The position numbers were made by a program, and so were the translations under genes. A model generated the notes under the pieces. The model made no database searches. It was given only the letters and a program-made list of their open reading frames with translations, and had not been told where the DNA came from. This document shows, piece by piece, positions 5,780 to 9,595 of a stretch of 9,595 nt of DNA (positions within the stretch are counted from its first letter, which is position 1; each line of letters starts with the position of its first letter). The stretch lies in the NCBI GenBank assembly GCA_964353255.1, contig CAYGVJ010000181.1, positions 1 through 9,595 of the forward strand. The letters are read 5' to 3'. The DNA comes from VFZS01 sp964353255 (GTDB taxonomy: Bacteria > Acidobacteriota > Terriglobia > Bryobacterales > Bryobacteraceae).

Positions 5780-8355
5780 CGTCTCTGCTGAGGCCGCCAG
5801 GGCACTAGCATCTGCTCCCAGTTGAACCCAAACATGGCGCCGGTGCCAGCCAGTTCGAGGCGGTCGCTCTCTCCGTAGATCAGAAACAGAGAGGGCGTCG
5901 CGCCGGTGGCCACGCCTTCGAGCGCTTTCTGCTGCTCCGGCGTGAGTCCCTGCATGCCCTTCAGGCCCTTCGCCAGCGGCCCGACCAGGTCGCCGAGCGC
6001 GTGGTAGACCATACCCGAGAAATTGACGCGCGGGTCACGCGGCAGCAGCGCGGTGAACTTGGCGGAGCGGTGCAGGCTGTAGCCGGCCTGGCGGTATTGG
6101 ATGGCACGCTCGAGCAACGCCCGGCTGGGAGCCGCTATCAGGTAGCCCCCGGCGAAAACGTAGTGGCACTCGGGCGCGGTCTTCAGGCCGCGGAGGGCGT
6201 AGTAGGTCCGGCCGCCGGCCTGCTCCTTCTCCAGGCGCGGAACGTCTTTCGGAGCGTACGTACCGACGGTTTCCAGCAGTTTCTCCAGGGCCTGCTGGAA
6301 GCGTGCCGAGTCATAGACTTCGATGACCAGCTTCCAGGATGGCTCGGGCAGCACCGGCCCATCCACGGCCAGGGCGATCTCGCTTCCCAGCGGGCGGATG
6401 AGGTCCGTGCGGATGTTCACGCCGATGAGAGTCTCCGCCGCGGCCAGCTCGCGGTCGAAGTTGGGTCGGCCGGCGGCGATCAGGGCGATCAGCTCATCCA
6501 CCACGAGCGACGGGCTCTTGATAAGGAACGCGGCGGCTAGGGTGGCGTCGGGAGAGACGTACTCCAGGGCCTGCATAGGGGCAGGAGCGGCGAGCCAGGA
6601 AGCGACCCCGTGGCGCGGGCCGGCAAAGGCCAGCGTGGCGCGGTTTTCGGCTTTGCCCGCAGTCTCCTTGCGCACCGCGATCACGTAGCGGACGTCGTCG
6701 ATCCCGATTATTCGGAGCCCGGGATCGGGAGACTTCTTCTGTGCCGCGGAGGCGGCCAGCACGGACTCCAGGTTTGCCGCGACGACCCAGGTCAGCCCGC
6801 CCCGGTACGCCTCGGTGACACGTGTCCCAAAGGCGCTCTTGGCGAAGGCGCCGGAACCCAGACGAGCCAGCAGGGCCGGTTCGGGCGAGATGGTCACGAT
6901 CTCGCCCCGGATCATCGCCACCAAGCCCTTTCCGGTCAGGCCCGCAAGCTGCGCCTGATTATCCACCATGCGGATGGGCGGCGTCTGGCCAGGTCGGGAT
7001 TTTGTGGCGGGCAGCTTGGCGATCTCGGACTCCAGAAACGCGCGGAAGCCGGGCTTGGCCAGCTCGGCCAGGACGACCGGCGCCATTTCCTTACCCACTG
7101 TCGGCACCATGGCCACGGCGATCTCCGGCCCGAGGTACTCGCTGAAGGAACGCAGGCGGCTGAAGATGTCGTCGAACTGGGCCTCGCCGCCGGCGGACTT
7201 CATCCTTTCGGCCCACCACTGGCTCAAGACCGGGCTCTGGCGGGCCTGCTCGTCGATAAGGCGGCGGGCCTCGACGAGCGTGGGGCCAAGGTTGGGGATG
7301 CCGGCGTAGATCACGGCGCCGTCGGGAACCAGGTCCAACAGCTTGGTGGAGTAGCGCAAGCCCAGCCCGGGGGCGGCTTCCAGTTTCTGCCGCAGCGTGG
7401 TGAGCTCGCGCAGCAGGGCGAAGTAGTCCTCGCGATTGCGGCTCCAGGCGATCTCGTCCTTGAGCGGAACGGGTTCGAGCGCGGGGCTGGTGGCGACTTG
7501 CTCGCCTGCTCGCACGACCGTGGTCGAGCTGTCTTGCGCTACCTTGACCTCGCCCTCGATCACGGCAACCCGCGAGCCTTTCAGGCCGCGGCTGACCGAA
7601 AAGATGGTTCCGGTCACCGAGACCAGGCAGTCGTCGGTGGCTACATACAAATGCCCGGAGCGCCGTTTGGCGGCCTGCACAATGATGCTGCCACGTTCCA
7701 GGCGGATGGTAGCGCCGTCGCGGCGGTGCGAGACCGAAAGCTCGGTCCGCCCGCGCATTTCGACCAGCGAGCCGTCTGGGAGACGCAAAACGCCTCCGGC
7801 GTCGCCCGGGGCGCGCACTGTCTGGCGCTCTTCGAGCGCCGCCCCGGTGGCCAGGGGAGCGCTGGAATCGGCCGCCAGCCTGTAGAGCGTGCCCTCGGCG
7901 GCCTGGATGATGGCCGGGCCGGCGGGTGCGCCGCTGAGTCGGTTGATCGCATAGATGCCGCCCAGCGTGAGGACCACCAGCGCCGCGGCAGCCAGACCCC
8001 ACTGCCAGGCGGTCCCGCCCAGCCAGCCGCCACCCGCGGTGCGTTCCGGCGCCCGGACCTTCTGGGGACGCAAACCCCGAAGCGCTTTGCGGCACGCGGG
8101 ACACTCGTGGGTGTGGTCCTCGAGCAGCAGGGCGCGAGCCTCCGGCAAGCGCCCGGCGCGCCAGGCCGGGATCAAGGCCTGGAAATCCGCGCAGTCACGG
8201 ATGGTCTCGACGCAGGGCACTTCGCTTTCCTCGCTGATGCGGGCCCAGACCCGCCCGGCGGCCTCTTCCGCTGCGGCGGGGTCGATGTGCTCGTTACGGA
8301 TGGCGGCGATGGCCTCATCCAGGATGGAATCAGGCTTCTTGTTCTCGGCGTTCAT
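5776..8355 (-). CDS. Membrane anti-sigma factor-like protein with FecR domain and duplicated extracytoplasmic region
   Basis: Probable regulator of the sigma factor encoded just upstream; 859 aa. The N-terminal cytoplasmic part has a zinc-finger of the anti-sigma (zf-HC2) type, His81-x3-Cys85-x2-Cys88. One membrane segment lies at about 118-138. A FecR-like beta domain follows (about 176-285; LPDGSLVEM, LERGSIIVQ, TDDCLVSVTGTIFSV, VIEGEVKV), which in relatives is extracytoplasmic and transmits signals. The rest (about 330-859) resembles DUF3352-type proteins and contains two related halves: LGPEIAVAM (408-416) pairs with LGSEIALAV (656-664), and the segments around 425-445 and 673-693 also match. 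The ATG at 8355 overlaps the sigma stop by 4 nt and has GAGGAGAG about 7 nt before it. Zn-finger, membrane span and FecR make an anti-sigma role likely; the function of the long C-terminal part is unknown. Confidence 0.82.
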   Translation of the reverse strand: MNAENKKPDSILDEAIAAIRNEHIDPAAAEEAAGRVWARISEESEVPCVETIRDCADFQALIPAWRAGRLPEARALLLEDHTHECPACRKALRGLRPQKVRAPERTAGGGWLGGTAWQWGLAAAALVVLTLGGIYAINRLSGAPAGPAIIQAAEGTLYRLAADSSAPLATGAALEERQTVRAPGDAGGVLRLPDGSLVEMRGRTELSVSHRRDGATIRLERGSIIVQAAKRRSGHLYVATDDCLVSVTGTIFSVSRGLKGSRVAVIEGEVKVAQDSSTTVVRAGEQVATSPALEPVPLKDEIAWSRNREDYFALLRELTTLRQKLEAAPGLGLRYSTKLLDLVPDGAVIYAGIPNLGPTLVEARRLIDEQARQSPVLSQWWAERMKSAGGEAQFDDIFSRLRSFSEYLGPEIAVAMVPTVGKEMAPVVLAELAKPGFRAFLESEIAKLPATKSRPGQTPPIRMVDNQAQLAGLTGKGLVAMIRGEIVTISPEPALLARLGSGAFAKSAFGTRVTEAYRGGLTWVVAANLESVLAASAAQKKSPDPGLRIIGIDDVRYVIAVRKETAGKAENRATLAFAGPRHGVASWLAAPAPMQALEYVSPDATLAAAFLIKSPSLVVDELIALIAAGRPNFDRELAAAETLIGVNIRTDLIRPLGSEIALAVDGPVLPEPSWKLVIEVYDSARFQQALEKLLETVGTYAPKDVPRLEKEQAGGRTYYALRGLKTAPECHYVFAGGYLIAAPSRALLERAIQYRQAGYSLHRSAKFTALLPRDPRVNFSGMVYHALGDLVGPLAKGLKGMQGLTPEQQKALEGVATGATPSLFLIYGESDRLELAGTGAMFGFNWEQMLVPWRPQQRR

Positions 8356-8966
8356 GGCGTCTCTCCTCGAAACCGCGCCGCTCCCCCGGTTGGGGCGCGG
8401 AAACGGTGCTGGATGCGTTGGCGAAGCTGCCGGCGGCTGCGATGCAGGCTGACGGCCACGTTGATCTGTGACGTCCCCAGCAACCGGGCGATTTCCCGGT
8501 AGCCGTAGCCCTCGAAGTAGCGCAGGACGACGATCTCGGCGGCCTTGGGAGTAAGGCGGGCCAGGGCCTCCCTCAATAAAGCCCGCAGTTCGCCGGCATA
8601 GTGTGCGCGGTCAGGCTGGAGGCGGGCATCTTGCGCCAGAAACGGCGCCACCTGCTCAAGCGGCACGGCGCTCCGGTCGCGGCGGGCGCGCAGCAGGTCG
8701 AGGGCCGCGTTCACCGCCGCCCGATGGAGGTAGCTATCAAGGTGCGTGATCGAGTTGACCCCTCCGCCAAGCAGCCGCAGGAAGACGGTTCCCAGAACGT
8801 CTTCCGCGTCGGCGGCGTTGCCGGTGACGCGGTAGGCGGCCTGGAACACCCTGCGATGATGCGTCCGGAAGATCTCCTCGATCTCGCCGGCGGGAACCGC
8901 GATGGCCGGGCTGGCCGCTGCCGCTGCTGCCGCCAAGTTGTCCTCCCTCCTGTCCTTCCCATCCAT
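8352..8966 (-). CDS. ECF-family RNA polymerase sigma factor
   Basis: Alternative sigma factor that directs RNA polymerase to a small regulon; 204 aa from the ATG at 8966. Sigma region 2 spans about 31-97, with the core-binding helix NAADAEDVLGTVFLRLL (50-66) and LDSYLHRAAVNAALDLLR. Sigma region 4 spans about 127-184 with its helix-turn-helix (YREIARLLGTSQINVAVSL) and the usual LHRSRRQLR end. There is no long C-terminal extension of the SnoaL type. The N-terminus is an Ala-rich tail (12-19). The ATG at 8966 has no ribosome binding site and touches a putative promoter. A TTG at 8936 (codon 11) has GGAGGGAGGA 4-5 nt before it and would give a 194-aa protein with the whole sigma domain. It is the first gene of the operon, overlaps the anti-sigma gene by 4 nt and probably controls its own promoter. 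Confidence 0.9.
   Translation of the reverse strand: MDGKDRREDNLAAAAAAASPAIAVPAGEIEEIFRTHHRRVFQAAYRVTGNAADAEDVLGTVFLRLLGGGVNSITHLDSYLHRAAVNAALDLLRARRDRSAVPLEQVAPFLAQDARLQPDRAHYAGELRALLREALARLTPKAAEIVVLRYFEGYGYREIARLLGTSQINVAVSLHRSRRQLRQRIQHRFRAPTGGAARFRGETP
8941..8950 (-). promoter_or_regulatory. Ribosome binding site that argues for a TTG start of the sigma gene
   Basis: The - strand reads GGAGGGAGGA and then CAAC before a TTG at 8936. This is a near-ideal Shine-Dalgarno sequence at normal spacing, while the annotated ATG at 8966 has none. Confidence 0.55.
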
Positions 8967-8995
8967 AGAGACTGAACTGAGCCGGAAACCTTACA
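8967..8995 (-). promoter_or_regulatory. Putative ECF sigma promoter of the operon
   Basis: On the - strand, TGTAAG (8990-8995, -35-like) is followed after exactly 17 nt by GTCTCT (8967-8972, -10-like). This matches the general TGTAAC-N16/17-(C)GTC(T) layout of ECF autoregulatory promoters. Transcription would then start around 8958-8962, at or after the ATG at 8966, leaving a short leader that holds the strong ribosome binding site for the TTG at 8936. The motif is seen directly; its use as a promoter is inferred from position and consensus. Confidence 0.5.
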
Positions 8996-9019
8996 TTCGA
9001 GAATACGAAGAATCAACTC

Positions 9020-9034
9020 TCTCAGATCCTGAGA
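9020..9034. repeat. Small inverted repeat upstream of the ECF promoter
   Basis: TCTCAG-ATC-CTGAGA is a perfect 6-bp inverted repeat with a 3-nt centre, about 25 nt upstream of the -35-like element. It could be an operator for another regulator or a weak hairpin. An inverted repeat this short can also occur by chance. Confidence 0.25.
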
Positions 9035-9336
9035 ACTTCTGCTCGCCGGCCGGTTGGGCCGCTCAGTGAAAGAGGAGGGCGGTCGGCCTGAGCCTGATTC
9101 TCCCCCTCAGGCACGGCCCGCGGCGGACACGGCAGCCGCTGGCGAGCGTATCTATACAGTTTGGGAATCGTCTCCGGGTCGTCTTCCCGGTGCTCCATGG
9201 CTACCCCGAGGCGGGGACGGTAGCGCCGCAGAGCCTGCCCGGCGCCCCTGAGGGCGGGAGAGGGCCTTGGCCCTCACTGTTTGTCTCACCCCAAGGGCTC
9301 ACCCCAGCGAGTGGTTTTCGACGAGCCGGTGTTTAG
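9035..9336. other. Intergenic stretch without a supported gene
   Basis: Between the operon promoter region and the gene fragment at 9337. An open frame at 9054-9251 (+) has a low-complexity Pro/Gly/Arg/Ala-rich product with no motif and is probably chance. A palindrome at 9260-9275 (GAGGGCC-TT-GGCCCTC) has 7-bp arms but no following T-run. I see no tRNA, no repeat array and no mobile-element ends. Confidence 0.4.
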
Positions 9337-9477
9337 TTCACGCAGAAAATCAAGGCCGCCGACCTGAAGACCGGAGATCATCTCCTGGTGGAGGTCAGGC
9401 AGGAAATCGATGAGTCCATGTCGGCCGTCAATGTGTACCTTCAAAAGGCCTCGAATCCCGGGAGCGGTGAGCAGTAG
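9337..9477 (+). pseudogene. Start-less C-terminal gene fragment, 46 codons
   Basis: This frame reads a protein-like C-terminus: IKAADLKTGDHLLVEV, then SMSAVNVYLQKASNPG, ending in Gln and TAG. The 'DLK.GD.LLVEV...A..V.LQ' pattern is that of small beta-barrel (DUF5666-like) domains that close secreted proteins in Acidobacteriota, as I remember them. There is a stop (TAG at 9334-9336) directly upstream, and the only in-frame ATG (9418) is near the end, so no complete gene can be made. No neighbouring frame upstream continues the domain convincingly. Most likely it is the tail of a decayed or deleted gene. It converges on the gene at 9505. A chance open frame is possible but the pattern looks like protein. 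Confidence 0.45.
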
Positions 9478-9504
9478 CGAGGTTACGGCTGGGCTGGACT
9501 GCGG

Positions 9505-9595
9505 CTAGGGCTTCTTCTGAGCGGGGTTCTCGAAGGTGACGCTGGAATCGGCCTCGTACTTGTGGTAGTTGCGGAAGTCGATGGTGTTGCGGCTG
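9505..9595 (-). CDS. C-terminal end of an unknown protein, continues beyond the window
   Basis: The last 29 codons of a gene entering from the right on the - strand. The residues include NTIDFRNYHKYEADSSVTF, then ENPAQKKP and TAG (9505-9507). The pattern 'I.FRNY.K...DS.VTF' resembles the end of lipoprotein-like or outer-membrane-associated hypothetical proteins known from Acidobacteriota, where a beta-strand closes the domain and a short Lys-rich tail follows. Only this tail is present, so the function cannot be assigned. It lies in the same direction as the sigma operon but ends about 510 nt before its promoter, so it is a separate unit. Confidence 0.55.
   Translation of the reverse strand, partial: SRNTIDFRNYHKYEADSSVTFENPAQKKP

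Noticed and set aside
6610..8502. Long open frame (630 codons) on the + strand opposite the FecR/anti-sigma gene
   Set aside because: It is an antisense shadow of a GC-rich gene: composition is Gly/Ala/Gln/Arg/His-rich with no domain, whereas the - strand frame has clear Zn-finger, membrane and FecR features.
9054..9251. 65-codon open frame on the + strand
   Set aside because: Pro/Gly/Ala/Arg-rich, no ribosome binding site and no recognisable pattern; likely chance in GC-rich DNA.
9260..9275. Palindrome GAGGGCC-TT-GGCCCTC as a transcription terminator
   Set aside because: Two-nt loop, no T-run after it, and no intact gene ending just before it on either strand.
1..9595. CRISPR array, tRNA/rRNA genes, insertion sequence ends, integron attC sites
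   Set aside because: No regularly spaced repeats, cloverleaf-like segments, transposase motifs or paired terminal repeats were seen on reading either strand.

Overview
The window looks like a high-GC bacterial chromosome, most likely from the Acidobacteriota (Solibacter/Bryobacter-like). That placement is inferred from gene style: an ECF sigma factor, a FecR-type anti-sigma protein and ABC-2 transporters packed into one overlapping operon. No rRNA or tRNA is present to confirm it.

Left part (1-2160): a restriction-enzyme region. It holds the 3' portion of a HaeII-like type II restriction endonuclease gene (+ strand, open to the window edge), a 104-aa unknown gene facing it only 5 nt away, a roughly 250-nt scar-like stretch, and a NotI-like restriction endonuclease (- strand). 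The NotI-like protein keeps its Cys cluster and D...ExQ catalytic core but stops soon after it, so it is probably C-terminally truncated. No methyltransferase is visible. By eye the HaeII-like gene is clearly less GC-rich than the rest, which suggests acquired DNA.

Middle and right (2217-8966, all - strand): a six-gene operon, transcribed from right to left. The order is ECF sigma factor, 859-aa membrane anti-sigma/FecR protein with a large duplicated extracytoplasmic region, ABC ATPase, ABC-2 permease, second ABC ATPase, second ABC-2 permease. Every junction overlaps (four 4-nt ATGA/GTGA overlaps and one 14-nt overlap), so the genes should be translationally coupled. A TGTAAG-N17-GTCTCT motif just before the first gene looks like an autoregulated ECF promoter. 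It suggests that the sigma factor really starts at a TTG 30 nt downstream of the annotated ATG. The inferred picture is an envelope-sensing sigma/anti-sigma switch that controls its own pair of ABC exporters or membrane-remodelling transporters.

Right end (8997-9595): about 340 nt without a convincing gene, then a start-less 46-codon C-terminal gene fragment (+ strand), then the last 29 codons of a gene entering from the right on the - strand.
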